Of a stretch of DNA of 64,000 nt, positions 54,220 through 63,642 are shown piece after piece. The translations under genes were made by a program, and so were the position numbers. The stretch lies in NCBI RefSeq assembly GCF_003614885.1, contig NZ_QZMS01000007.1, positions 1,922,001-1,986,000 on the forward strand, written 5' to 3'. How positions within the stretch are numbered: position 1 is the stretch's first letter; the number at the start of each line of letters is the position of its first letter. This DNA is from Photobacterium salinisoli. GTDB taxonomy: Bacteria; Pseudomonadota; Gammaproteobacteria; Enterobacterales; Vibrionaceae. Below the pieces are notes generated by a model that was not told the origin of the DNA, did no database searches, and was given only the letters and a program-made list of their open reading frames with translations.

Positions 54220-55545
54220 TTATGCCACCTCAATATGTTTAACAGAATAACGACATGTATCTGAAGTGATTTTTGATAAGTGCAGAATACCTGACGGAAT
54301 GATGATTTTATCCCCTGCCTTCATCTTCACTACTTTATCAGGTGAGAAATAAAGGTCTAACTCTCCTTCATCTACCATGAATAATTCATCATTGTTGTGA
54401 ATATGTGATACAGACACTTCACCAAGTACTTCTTCAAATTTAACTGCACCACTCACATCATGGTATTTACTCGCTTTTTCTACCAGTTCATCAAGCGAGT
54501 CATGTACCTCAATATGGCGATACAACTCTTCATCAGCAATATCTTGCAGAGAAGCAAACTCTTCAAAGCCGGACAAGATATCCGGAATGATTTGTTCGCC
54601 ATGTAATTCAACCAGAGGAATAATAATTTTCTCGAGTGCCATTCTGCCATGATGTATATCAATATGGCTGTGTTCATCAAAGTACAGAGAACTCACCCGA
54701 CCTTTAAATACATCGTTAACAATCTTGGATTGGCTCTTGGTGGTAAAGGCTAACGTCGCTTCTGTATAATAAAGCGCACCAAGGTATTTAAAGAATCTGC
54801 TGTGGTTTTTAGAAATGTAATGAAAATAATTAATGAGAGATAAACTACCTGGTGTATAAAAATTCCAGTAATAGTGAATCATTTCATTTAAACCAACATC
54901 TTTCATCATTCTTTCAAAAATGCTGGAGTGTTTTTTCTCGTGTACACCATAACCGTATTCATCGATCAGAACTTTAAAAAGTTCAGATGTAGAAGAGCCA
55001 TAATTACCTAACACGTTCCGTGCCATGGCAGAGGCTTCAGACAGGAAGTCCCCCGCACATTGAATAAAGAAAAACCTAGCCGCTGACTCAGGATCTTTCG
55101 AACCTGTTATTTTTTTATAAAGTGTTGACTCACTATTGGCAACATCTTTTATTTTTGTTTTGGTATATTTAACAAAATCCTGCAGGGTCCAATGACCTGA
55201 TACATTGATGCTTTTTTCCAGAGATGAGAATGCAAGGTGTTCAAAACAAGGCAATACTGCTGCTGCATTCTTATAGTTTTCATCGCAGTAAAATGTTTTT
55301 AATTCCTTCAGGTTCACAGGTTTACTGAAAGGCAAAAAAACCAGATCTAATTCATAAGCGTTTAAAATGGAACGCTGAATCAGCAAATTTTCATTTGAAG
55401 AGTAATTATCAAGGTTAACCGGTTGCGATAAATCCAGTGCCTTTAAATCCTGTGGCCGACAAGGACGCTGATAAGGAGATGCCATGAAAACATCTTTAGG
55501 TGCATCTTTAAAATGAGAACAGCTCAGAAATGATTCAATTGCCAT
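54220..55545 (-). CDS. Heme-oxygenase-like diiron oxidase fused to a C-terminal cupin
   Basis: This 441-residue first gene of the operon starts at ATG 55545 behind a perfect AGGAGGT. Residues about 120-345 match the heme-oxygenase-like iron-containing redox enzyme family. Likely metal ligands are E196 in DEYGYG, H206 in HEKKHS, E262 in YYTEAT and the DEHSHIDIHH stretch at 290-299. Residues about 365-441 form a cupin with HIH (381-383), E387 and H422. Family members such as BesC, UndA and PolF oxidise amino or fatty acids, breaking C-C bonds or forming alkenes or rings. I infer oxidation of a free amino acid, with the cupin acting on the product. The N-terminal 110 residues are unassigned. Confidence 0.85.
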   Translation of the reverse strand: MAIESFLSCSHFKDAPKDVFMASPYQRPCRPQDLKALDLSQPVNLDNYSSNENLLIQRSILNAYELDLVFLPFSKPVNLKELKTFYCDENYKNAAAVLPCFEHLAFSSLEKSINVSGHWTLQDFVKYTKTKIKDVANSESTLYKKITGSKDPESAARFFFIQCAGDFLSEASAMARNVLGNYGSSTSELFKVLIDEYGYGVHEKKHSSIFERMMKDVGLNEMIHYYWNFYTPGSLSLINYFHYISKNHSRFFKYLGALYYTEATLAFTTKSQSKIVNDVFKGRVSSLYFDEHSHIDIHHGRMALEKIIIPLVELHGEQIIPDILSGFEEFASLQDIADEELYRHIEVHDSLDELVEKASKYHDVSGAVKFEEVLGEVSVSHIHNNDELFMVDEGELDLYFSPDKVVKMKAGDKIIIPSGILHLSKITSDTCRYSVKHIEVA

Positions 55546-55769
55546 GTATTACCTCCTATGTAATGAGGAGATTTTACTGGAGGGCTATTGAAAATATTTA
55601 CTAAAGATAAAGAGCAATTCACTTTTTTAAGAGTGAAAATGACACCTGAAGTGTGAAATTAACGAAAGCGATTCGGGCGCGGCCAAGGTTTGTCTGGCTG
55701 GCGTATTTTGCTGTCCTAACAAAGAGTGAGCGCTGAACGCGCCTGCGTATCAGGGGCCAAGGCAATATG

Positions 55770-55799
55770 CCGGTTGTCTGCATTGCGCACGACAACCGG
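55770..55799. promoter_or_regulatory. Inverted repeat upstream of the oxidase operon
   Basis: CCGGTTGTC (55770-55778) and GACAACCGG (55791-55799) are perfect inverted arms around 12 bases, in the 283-base gap between radA and the oxidase gene. There is no T-run, so it could be an operator for the operon as easily as a radA transcript end. No other gene is visible in the gap. Confidence 0.55.
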
Positions 55800-55828
55800 T
55801 CAGACAGAAGAATGAAAAGAGTGGCTTG

Positions 55829-57220
55829 TCAGACAGCAACCCGCTCAAAGGCGGCCAGTGCTTCCTGCAAATCTTCAACCGGTATAATGTCAATGCCGGG
55901 AAGTGAACGGCTCGCATTGGCTTTCGGGATAATCGCACGGGTAAAGCCTTGCTTTGCTGCTTCCCGAATGCGCTCCACGCCGTTGGCTGACGGACGGATG
56001 TCTCCGTTCAGGCCGATTTCACCAAACACCAGGACGTCCTGTGGGATCGGGGCGTTTTTAAAACTGGAGAAGATCGCCAACAACACAGATAAATCCGCCG
56101 AAGTCTCTTCGATCCGGATCCCACCAACACAGTTTACAAAGATGTCCATGTCCGACAGCATCACCCCGCCATGCCGTGCCAGCACCGCAATTGACATCGC
56201 CAGCCGGTTGGAATCATACCCCACACTCAGGCGGCGCGGTACTTCCGTCATCGACTGATTACACAGTGCCTGAATCTCCACCAGCAAAGGGCGGGTACCT
56301 TCCCATAGCGTGGTACATACCGAGCCTGCATGGTTTTTGTTAGAGCGACTGAGAAATATCGCAGACGGGTTTTTGACCTGCTTCATGCCGGTTTCTGTCA
56401 TGGCAAAGAAACAGGATTCAGAGTCAGCACCAAAACGGTTCTTGGAGGTACGTAATACCCGGAACTTTTCATCTGACGTCGATGACAGTGCGAACAAGCC
56501 ATCGACTATGTGGATCAGCTGCATCGGACCGGCCACATTCGAGTCTTTATTGATGTGGCCGACAATCATGAAAGTCACGCCTTCCGTCTTGGCAAAACGG
56601 GTCAGTGCCGCCGCCGATTCTTTGACCTGGCTCGGGCTTCCCGCCGCCGATTCATTGTGCGCGACTGTCATAGTCTGGATAGAATCAATGATCACGAAAG
56701 AGACTTTCTGCTCGACCACGTGATTGAGAATCTGCTCAACAGAGGTTTCGGCTACCACCTGAATTTTATCGATATTCGGCGTCGCCAGACGTTTTGCCCG
56801 CTGCGAAATCTGGTGAATGGACTCCTCACCGGACACATAGAGCGCCTGACGGGATTCCGCGACCGCCCCGATGCTTTGCAGCAACAGAGTCGATTTACCG
56901 GCGCCGGGATCCCCGCAGAGCAGGAGCACTGAGCCCGGTACAATACCGCCGCCCAGCACTCGGTCAAGTTCTGAGATACCCGAGCTGAAACGCGGCAAAT
57001 CTTTACTTTCAACTTCCGATAAAGTCTGCACTTTGGTCGACGAACCGGCATAACTGCTGACCGCACCGCCGCCACCTGCACCACCCAGAGCAGATTTGGT
57101 TTTGGGGATAGTAAATTCAGTAATGGTATTCCAGGCTGCACACGCACTGCACTGGCCCTGCCAGCGTGGAAAATCGGCGCCGCAATCACTGCAGACGTAA
57201 GCTCTCTTGGTTTTCGCCAT
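55829..57220 (-). CDS. radA: DNA repair protein RadA
   Basis: This 463-residue protein has an N-terminal zinc finger (CSDCGADFPRWQGQCSAC), Walker A GDPGAGKST (about 97), the RadA-specific KNRFGAD motif (about 257) and a C-terminal Lon-like domain (about 290-450). It is a hexameric branch-migration ATPase that promotes D-loop extension in recombination. In enterobacteria it lies near ettA; here the AT-rich island separates them. It is divergent from the PilZ gene. Confidence 0.97.
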   Translation of the reverse strand: MAKTKRAYVCSDCGADFPRWQGQCSACAAWNTITEFTIPKTKSALGGAGGGGAVSSYAGSSTKVQTLSEVESKDLPRFSSGISELDRVLGGGIVPGSVLLLCGDPGAGKSTLLLQSIGAVAESRQALYVSGEESIHQISQRAKRLATPNIDKIQVVAETSVEQILNHVVEQKVSFVIIDSIQTMTVAHNESAAGSPSQVKESAAALTRFAKTEGVTFMIVGHINKDSNVAGPMQLIHIVDGLFALSSTSDEKFRVLRTSKNRFGADSESCFFAMTETGMKQVKNPSAIFLSRSNKNHAGSVCTTLWEGTRPLLVEIQALCNQSMTEVPRRLSVGYDSNRLAMSIAVLARHGGVMLSDMDIFVNCVGGIRIEETSADLSVLLAIFSSFKNAPIPQDVLVFGEIGLNGDIRPSANGVERIREAAKQGFTRAIIPKANASRSLPGIDIIPVEDLQEALAAFERVAV

Positions 57221-57408
57221 TGTAACCCTTTTTAGTCTTCAAGCCGTGACCGGAAAGGGCCACTCAGTGCAGGTGCCGGCTAATCTGTGGCTAAGAAACA
57301 GACAGGACATGCGTCATGCCTGACTTTCCGCCTACAAGCTTATGACAATTCTTCGTTTTACTGCACAATAGGGATCATACCCGATAGAGACCTATTGCTA
57401 AAACCACT

Positions 57409-59769
57409 ATGTTGCTGGATGAATACAAAGGACTGATAGAACAACTGCTCCCGGCTTATGACAGCGGGGATTTTAATGACTTGTTTCAGCACCTGACCGC
57501 GGATCTCAGTGGTCCGGTACGCTTACAGGTTAAAATGGAACTGAACCGTCTGATGGCCCCCTGCCGCCAGCCCGTTGATTTACGCGGTAAGGTCAGTGGC
57601 GAGTGTCGCCCCTACGACATGCACGGGATGACGCACTGGCTGGATGACGTGGCGATGAATGTCTATCGCCGCCGGATCAAAACCTATGGCGAACAATACC
57701 GGGTAGGCCTGTATGAATCGCTGATGAATACCCGCAACAACTTCCGGGTCATGAAGCAGCAGGACACACAAGCACCGCCTCCAGAGGAGCCGGGCGAAGC
57801 GCTGCCTTTTGGTGCCGAGCTGCTGCGCTTTGGCTATCATCTCAGCCGCAGCGAACAGCGTATTCAGATCACCACTCCGGTTGTGCTGACTCTGCCCTAT
57901 TCACAGGAAGTGAACGGCACCACATCGGATATCTCGCCTTCCGGCGCACGCTTTCGGGTGTCTTCCGCATTCCGCTACCATACCGGACAGGTTGTCACCG
58001 CGTATTTCCCTGAGCTGGCCAAACAACTCAAAGACGAACGACTCGTGCAGGGGATCAGCTACCGGATTCTGGGCGTATCGCCCCATGCAGATAACGACAG
58101 CTATACCTGGCTGCGCCTGATGCTGATTGAATCCGGTGATGCACTTAAAGATGCCATTGAAGCCCGCCAGAAAATGGCGGCCAGCCGCTCGCGCCAAAAC
58201 CACGAAGACAAAATCATTCAGTCGCGCACCCGGGGCTACGAGCACTGCTTTTTAAAACATACCAGCAGCATACCGCTGTTTTTTGCCGGTAACGAGCTCA
58301 AGTATTGCCTGCAGACAGAGCATAACCGTCACCTGTGGGAACACTGGCATGACGAGCGCAACCAGTCGGTGATCAATCATCTGCTGTCTGAAGATCGTAT
58401 CCGTACGCTGGGCCAGGAAGGCCTGAGCCAGGGCAGTACCCTGATCTACAGCTTTACCCATCAGCACGAAGGCAAAACCTATTTTTATTCCGCCACCTTG
58501 CCTGAGATGAGCGTGGAAGAGCGGCAGCTGTTCTGGCAAATCGGGGCAACAAGAGAGAGCTGGCGGGTTGTTCGCCTGACGCTTTACCCTATCAGCCAGG
58601 ATGACAAAATCCAGCTGCAGGAAATTGCCCCTGAACTGCTGGAAACCCTCTCTAGTCTGACCCATATCGGGGTGTTGCAGAATCTGACCAACATGGCAGG
58701 TCGCAATGACTACCGTCTGACAGAGAAGCCGGCACTGCCAAGCAAACATTTACAGACCTTCCGTCATCCGCGAAATCCCGTTGCCGGCACACACGCCATT
58801 TTCTTTGATCCCAAACCGCAGCGCAGCGAATCGCGTTTTCTGTTTCGCACCCCTGTCAGCCTGTTACAGCCCGGCACACCGGACCAGGAAGCCCGTATTC
58901 TCAGTGGTGCCAGCATTGATGTGTCTACCCGCGGTCTGAATATCCGCCTTGCTGAACCGCTGGATGCCAAACGGGGTGATGTGCTGAAAGTGACTTTCGA
59001 TGAACTGCTGAAAATGGCCAAAGACGCTCCGCTCAAGCGTATTCCTTATCAGGTTGTCCGTCTGAGTCCCGACAGGCGTAATGTACAACTGGAAACCGGC
59101 CGGGGCGATGATGCCACCCGCAGCGAGCATTTCCTGCGGCGTCTCATCAAGCACAATGAAGAGCGACTGCCTGTCAGTGAAGAAATCATGCCTGCCGGCC
59201 CGCTGTTACTGGCCATGCACCAGATGTTGCTGACACGGCTCAACAGTTTGCCCTTTTTCTGCGAGAAAATTGATAATCAGGTGAAAGTGCGAGCATTAGG
59301 CGCTAACCAGCCGTTACCGCCACTGGGTAAACTGATGATGGAACTGGGTGATGGTAAGCAGATCAATCTGGCGCCCATTTTCCAGAACCGGGTGAAAACC
59401 CTGCTCAGCGAAACCATGCGTCCGGTCGCTGTCAGTGATCCCTATGTCCACGAAATGTACCTGGCGGTGCTGCCTCAGCCGCTTGGTCAGCCCAAAGTGC
59501 TCAGCAAGCTGTTCAGTGATTTCCCAACCGGTGACACCCGCCGCCGCTTTGCTCAGCAAGCCAGAGAGCAGGGGCATTTCCTGGCGATACGTATCACCGC
59601 TGTGCCTATGCTGGATCCGACTACCGCACTGATCAGCCGGGAACTGGCGGAGTTGTCCCGTCTGGCCATGCACCGCGCCAGAGCGCTGGAAAATGAGTTT
59701 ACCTCGCTGATCGGGTTTGGCGAATTCTACGATGTGACCGATGAAGTACTACTGAGACTGGGCTTGTAA
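57409..59769 (+). CDS. Large protein with two PilZ domains (PlzC-like)
   Basis: This 786-residue protein has an N-terminal helical region (about 1-140). A first PilZ-like domain begins near 150 (RSEQRIQI, DISPSGARFRVS), and a second near 465 (RSESRFLFR, DVSTRGLNIRL). A C-terminal region follows that I do not recognise. Both PilZ domains keep an R-x-x-x-R type start and D-x-S-x-x-G. Size and position next to radA match V. cholerae PlzC as I recall it. It is probably a c-di-GMP-responsive protein affecting motility or surface behaviour. Confidence 0.85.
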   Translation: MLLDEYKGLIEQLLPAYDSGDFNDLFQHLTADLSGPVRLQVKMELNRLMAPCRQPVDLRGKVSGECRPYDMHGMTHWLDDVAMNVYRRRIKTYGEQYRVGLYESLMNTRNNFRVMKQQDTQAPPPEEPGEALPFGAELLRFGYHLSRSEQRIQITTPVVLTLPYSQEVNGTTSDISPSGARFRVSSAFRYHTGQVVTAYFPELAKQLKDERLVQGISYRILGVSPHADNDSYTWLRLMLIESGDALKDAIEARQKMAASRSRQNHEDKIIQSRTRGYEHCFLKHTSSIPLFFAGNELKYCLQTEHNRHLWEHWHDERNQSVINHLLSEDRIRTLGQEGLSQGSTLIYSFTHQHEGKTYFYSATLPEMSVEERQLFWQIGATRESWRVVRLTLYPISQDDKIQLQEIAPELLETLSSLTHIGVLQNLTNMAGRNDYRLTEKPALPSKHLQTFRHPRNPVAGTHAIFFDPKPQRSESRFLFRTPVSLLQPGTPDQEARILSGASIDVSTRGLNIRLAEPLDAKRGDVLKVTFDELLKMAKDAPLKRIPYQVVRLSPDRRNVQLETGRGDDATRSEHFLRRLIKHNEERLPVSEEIMPAGPLLLAMHQMLLTRLNSLPFFCEKIDNQVKVRALGANQPLPPLGKLMMELGDGKQINLAPIFQNRVKTLLSETMRPVAVSDPYVHEMYLAVLPQPLGQPKVLSKLFSDFPTGDTRRRFAQQAREQGHFLAIRITAVPMLDPTTALISRELAELSRLAMHRARALENEFTSLIGFGEFYDVTDEVLLRLGL

Positions 59770-59914
59770 TGCCGGTCAGGCTGAACGTAAACACGAAACT
59801 CCGACATGGCTGAGCGGATTGATCCGGTGGCCTCTCCCTTGCAGCAAAAATGCGGCTACTGCTGGGTTTTGAGGGAGCAGGCCAGTCCGGGCTTACACCC
59901 GACTGAAAGACAGT

Positions 59915-60550
59915 TTAGGCCCGCATCTTGTCGGCCAGTTCGAAATGGGCCATCTGATCCGCGTACGCTTTCCTGAAGGCCGGACGCTGGGTTAAGCGAG
60001 CTACATAGGCTTCCGAAGCCGGGCGGTTGCCGGCTGCGCGCACCTGCGGTATGCGCAGCACGTCGACCATCAGCAGGTCCGCAACCGTAAACTGCTCCCC
60101 AGCGAGCCATTCTCGCTGGCTCAGCACAGCCTCGAGCTGATCCAACCGCTTGTCCAACCACGCCGTAAGTTCATTGTCCCTGTTACCGGACATCGTCAGA
60201 AACCACCAGGGCACACTGACCATTTCAATAGAATTAAGCGCTGCAAAGACCCATTGCAGCGTGTGCGCCTGGCCCACAGCATCTTTCGGCATCAGCTGGT
60301 CAGACTGATGCGCAAGGTGTATCAGGCATGCACCACTTTCAAAGAGCTGCATTTCCCCGTCGCTCAAAAACGGAACCTGACCAAAAGGCTGGCGGGCAAG
60401 ATGGTTCGTCTCACGGTCATCAAACGGGATCGTTTGCACCTTGTAGGGAAGCCCTGCCTCCTCACACGCCCATCGTAACCGCAGATCGCGCACAAATCCG
60501 CGCGGGCCTTGAGGCACCCAGTCTAACGTCCAGATAGTCAGCTCGCTCAT
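59915..60550 (-). CDS. Glutathione S-transferase family protein
   Basis: This 211-residue protein has an N-terminal thioredoxin-like half (about 1-80) with the cis-Pro region FGQVPFLSDGEMQLFESGACL, which also carries the Glu-Ser glutathione-binding pair. A helical C-terminal half includes WLAGEQFTVADLLMVDVL (N-capping box). The substrate cannot be read. ATG 60550 follows AGGAG. It stands alone between convergent and co-directional neighbours. Confidence 0.93.
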   Translation of the reverse strand: MSELTIWTLDWVPQGPRGFVRDLRLRWACEEAGLPYKVQTIPFDDRETNHLARQPFGQVPFLSDGEMQLFESGACLIHLAHQSDQLMPKDAVGQAHTLQWVFAALNSIEMVSVPWWFLTMSGNRDNELTAWLDKRLDQLEAVLSQREWLAGEQFTVADLLMVDVLRIPQVRAAGNRPASEAYVARLTQRPAFRKAYADQMAHFELADKMRA

Positions 60551-60724
60551 GGTTCAGATCTCCTGCTGAGTCATATTGTGTTTCAGGGGGATTTAGCCAA
60601 GCTTAGCTGAATATTCCTGGTGAGGTTCATCCGGGCAAGGTGCTGACAACAGAAGCATTTTAAAAGGGCAGCAATACTTTACAGCTGTCCGAAAATGCAT
60701 CAGGGACTACTCTGTCTCAGGTAA

Positions 60725-61897
60725 CTACGACGCTGTTTGGGCAGACGATACGCAAAGCTGAGGCGACATTCCAAGCACGGTCAGACCAAGGATAGCAATG
60801 GCAGCTCCCAGCCATATTGTGGCATGCAGACTGAAACCTGCATCCAGTGTCAGGCCTGCCGCAAAGCTGCCGAACATAATCCCGGCATTAATCACAGAGG
60901 CGTGCAAGGTGTTGATAAAGGCTCGCTCTCCCTGGGGTAACGACATCAGTCGGCTGACCAGGGCCGGGTTGAGGCTCACCCCGCAACACCCCAACAGGAC
61001 CAGACAAAGCACTGCCACCCAGCTGGTGTCGGCAAACAGCGCAAACATCACAAAAACAGTGATCATAATAGCCAGACCGCCCATGATTGTTGCTTTCGCA
61101 TGCTTCACAGCCAGACCAGCAACGACATAGTTTCCAACCAGCATGCACAGCCCGTAAGCCAAGAGTAACCAGGTAACAGCCCCTTCCGGCAGAGCCGCTA
61201 AATCAGTCAGAATCGGCACGATAAAGCTAAAAGGCGCATAAACCGCACCAATCACACAAAAGCTGGTCGCAAACACCCACCATAACTTCACATCTGCTAC
61301 CCCTTTCAGCTCTTGCTTTAACGGATGCGAAGCTTCTGCTGGCAAGGACGGAACCACCTTCAGCGTCAAGACTGCGCTGAACACTGCCAGTGCCACGACC
61401 ACATAAAAGCTTTCACGCCATCCCCAATATTCTGCAATCACTTTTGCCAGAGGCAAGCCGATAATGGTGCCCAACATGATACCTGCCAGCACCATTGCAA
61501 CGGCTCGCAACGTGTCTTTGGGGGCGACCATCCTTGAACAAAGCCCAATCGATACCCCAAAGAATGCGCCAGACACCATACCTGTAACAGCACGTGCCAG
61601 CATCAGCTGGGTATAGCTTTGTGCCAGAGCACCAAAAAGCTCACCCAGAATAAAAAGGGTATACAGGCAAGCCAGAATCGTGCGCGGTGGGAAACGAGAC
61701 AGCGCCAGCATGAGGATTGGGCCGCCAATGGCCATACTGGCAGCAAAGGCAGAGACCAGATAACCGACCTCAGCAATGGACACACCCAGATCGGCTGCCA
61801 GCGCAGGCATAAAACCCAGCACCTGCAACTCGCAGGAAATCATGATAAAGATACCGAGACTAAGAAGGTAAACCGCTGAAGGTAAAGGAGATCGCAT
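60725..61897 (-). CDS. MFS transporter, DHA1-type (AraJ/YdhP-like)
   Basis: This 390-residue, 12-helix transporter has a short N terminus, VGYLVSAFAASMAIGGPI in helix 2 and LARAVTGMVSGAFFGVSIG in helix 4-5, the drug/proton antiporter-like motif region. It is divergent from the LysR regulator across 95 bases. That is the usual arrangement of a regulator controlling an efflux pump for a small molecule or sugar. The substrate is unknown. Confidence 0.9.
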   Translation of the reverse strand: MRSPLPSAVYLLSLGIFIMISCELQVLGFMPALAADLGVSIAEVGYLVSAFAASMAIGGPILMLALSRFPPRTILACLYTLFILGELFGALAQSYTQLMLARAVTGMVSGAFFGVSIGLCSRMVAPKDTLRAVAMVLAGIMLGTIIGLPLAKVIAEYWGWRESFYVVVALAVFSAVLTLKVVPSLPAEASHPLKQELKGVADVKLWWVFATSFCVIGAVYAPFSFIVPILTDLAALPEGAVTWLLLAYGLCMLVGNYVVAGLAVKHAKATIMGGLAIMITVFVMFALFADTSWVAVLCLVLLGCCGVSLNPALVSRLMSLPQGERAFINTLHASVINAGIMFGSFAAGLTLDAGFSLHATIWLGAAIAILGLTVLGMSPQLCVSSAQTAS

Positions 61898-61992
61898 AAA
61901 TTCATTCCAAGTGATGTTTAAGGTTCACCCAGTATCATTTATGACATATGATCGATAAATACTTTGAACTCATTTCACTAATGACTTAAATC

Positions 61993-62901
61993 ATGGATGC
62001 TGATCTCAATGCCATCAGGCAATTCATTAAAGTGGCCGACCACCAAAGCTTCACCGTTGCAGCCACGCAGCTAGGTATTACGCAATCGGGTATTTCCAGG
62101 GCTATCAGCAGACTGGAAGCACAGTTGGGTGTGAAATTGTTACATCGCAATACCCGCAGCCTGAGCCTGACCGCAGACGGTGAATTATTTCTGTCTCGCG
62201 TCCGCCCATTAATCTCCGGACTTTCTGATGCTCAGCATGAAATGCAGCATCATGGCAATGCGCCACAAGGCACGCTGAAAGTCAGTGCCCCTTCCGCATT
62301 TGGACGGGCTATCCTGATGCCAATCGTCAGTGAGCTACTGGAATCCCATCCCCAGTTAAACATCGAACTGGTTTTGACCGACCGAATCGTCGACATTATT
62401 GATGAGGGATTTGATGCGGTCATTCGCAGCGGCCCCGTTGCCGATGCCCGAGTGATAGCTAAGCGCTTATCGCCAGCCCATTGGGTCACAGTGGCCTCTG
62501 CCAAATACCTTGCCAGACGTGGCGTCCCAAAGTGTATCAACGAGTTATCAGAACATAATTGCCTGAGAGTTCGTTTATCTTCAAACGGGCTGATTAACCC
62601 ATGGCGGTTTACGGATAACGGTAAACCCATCAGCATTGATGTGAGTGGGAATCTGATTCTGGATCATGGCGACCCTTTGGTTGAAGCAGCCGTCACCGGC
62701 ACCGGAATTGTGCAGCTACTGACTTTCTTCGTCCGGCCATATCTCGCCGACGGACGCTTACAGGAAGTGCTCAGCCACAATGCACCGCCTCCCCAGCCAC
62801 TGACTTTGCTCTACCCGCCATCGCGTCAATATTCAGCCAAACTGACTGTGTTTCGCGAGGCGCTCCTGTCCCACTGGGGTGATCGATCGGCAGACAGATG
62901 A
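61993..62901 (+). CDS. LysR-family transcriptional regulator
   Basis: This 302-residue protein has an N-terminal winged HTH (about 5-64; SFTVAATQLGITQSGISRAISRLE, ARNTRSL-like wing LHRNTRSLSLT). A periplasmic-binding-like effector domain follows (about 90-295; GTLKVSAPSAFGR, VIRSGPVADARVIAKRL), of the CrgA/YafC-like subgroup. It probably regulates the divergent MFS gene and itself. Confidence 0.95.
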   Translation: MDADLNAIRQFIKVADHQSFTVAATQLGITQSGISRAISRLEAQLGVKLLHRNTRSLSLTADGELFLSRVRPLISGLSDAQHEMQHHGNAPQGTLKVSAPSAFGRAILMPIVSELLESHPQLNIELVLTDRIVDIIDEGFDAVIRSGPVADARVIAKRLSPAHWVTVASAKYLARRGVPKCINELSEHNCLRVRLSSNGLINPWRFTDNGKPISIDVSGNLILDHGDPLVEAAVTGTGIVQLLTFFVRPYLADGRLQEVLSHNAPPPQPLTLLYPPSRQYSAKLTVFREALLSHWGDRSADR

Positions 62902-63134
62902 CGTGCAGGCGTGCTCTTGTTGATTACAGTGCCGATCGACATCTCTTATCCTTGATGGGCACTGAGCCAAGATGCTACTTCACAGACCCTTTTAAAAAGG
63001 CATCAATTCTTGCGGTACGTATGTCGCGCTTGAGTTCGTTGTTCTAATCAGCATTGTTTGATGCGCGCCAGACACTCTTTGTCTGCTCAAATAGTGCCCA
63101 GAAAAGCCTTGGGTTCTCTGCTGTTGTCCGGGTC
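62902..63134. other. Intergenic stretch, no gene recognised
   Basis: About 230 bases after the LysR gene show no convincing ORF. Short frames beginning near 63054 run through the downstream palindromes and look like chance. Confidence 0.6.
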
Positions 63135-63187
63135 GGTTGTAGGCGCTCCCGGCGCCGACAACCTAAAAATACATCCATGTATTTTTA
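63135..63187. repeat. Compound palindromic extragenic element
   Basis: Two adjacent hairpins stand here. GGTTGT-A-GGCGC (63135-63146) pairs with GCGCC-G-ACAACC (63152-63163). Then TAAAAATACAT (63164-63174) pairs perfectly with ATGTATTTTTA (63177-63187) across CC. The form suggests a dispersed REP-type repeat. Copy number cannot be judged from one window. Confidence 0.75.
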
Positions 63188-63243
63188 CCCTGGGGTGGTG
63201 GCTGGCTATCCTTCTGAGGATGCTCACCTGTGTAACACGCGAT

Positions 63244-63528
63244 CTATCGGTTGTACTTCGCCTTATTCAAGACTTCTTTGAGTTCATGGGTTTTCTCTAG
63301 ATTAACGCCATGAATATTGGCTAAAGCACAGACGTAATACAACACATCATATAATTCTTCAGCCACTGACCCTTTGAGGTCATCCAATGTGGGTTGTCCG
63401 CCTGTGCCTTGACGAATAGACTCCGACAATTCACCGACTTCTTCGATTAATTTGAGAAAATAGTGCTCAGATTGCTCGGGGGCATGATCGAACGTTTTTA
63501 TATGACTTTGTAACTCAGATAACTTCAT
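63244..63528 (-). CDS. MazG-like nucleotide pyrophosphohydrolase
   Basis: This 94-residue protein has the all-alpha NTP-PPase metal sites EEVGELSE (about 29-36) and EELYDVLYY (about 58-66). It probably hydrolyses a (d)NTP to the monophosphate and pyrophosphate as house-cleaning. ATG 63528 follows AAGGA. The small size fits single-domain MazG-like proteins. Confidence 0.88.
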   Translation of the reverse strand: MKLSELQSHIKTFDHAPEQSEHYFLKLIEEVGELSESIRQGTGGQPTLDDLKGSVAEELYDVLYYVCALANIHGVNLEKTHELKEVLNKAKYNR

Positions 63529-63642
63529 CACATCCTTCTTGTCTCGTTTTCTCTGCTCAGCGTAAAACGACTCGTTCCAGGCCTAAAAATACGGGGCTGT
63601 CATCGCGAAAAAATCACGGACTCTGCTCATTGAAACACAGAG

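Noticed and set aside
63054..63300. Two overlapping plus-strand frames of 75 and 80 residues
   Set aside because: They run through the palindromic element and the end of the MazG-like gene; there is no ribosome-binding site or similarity.
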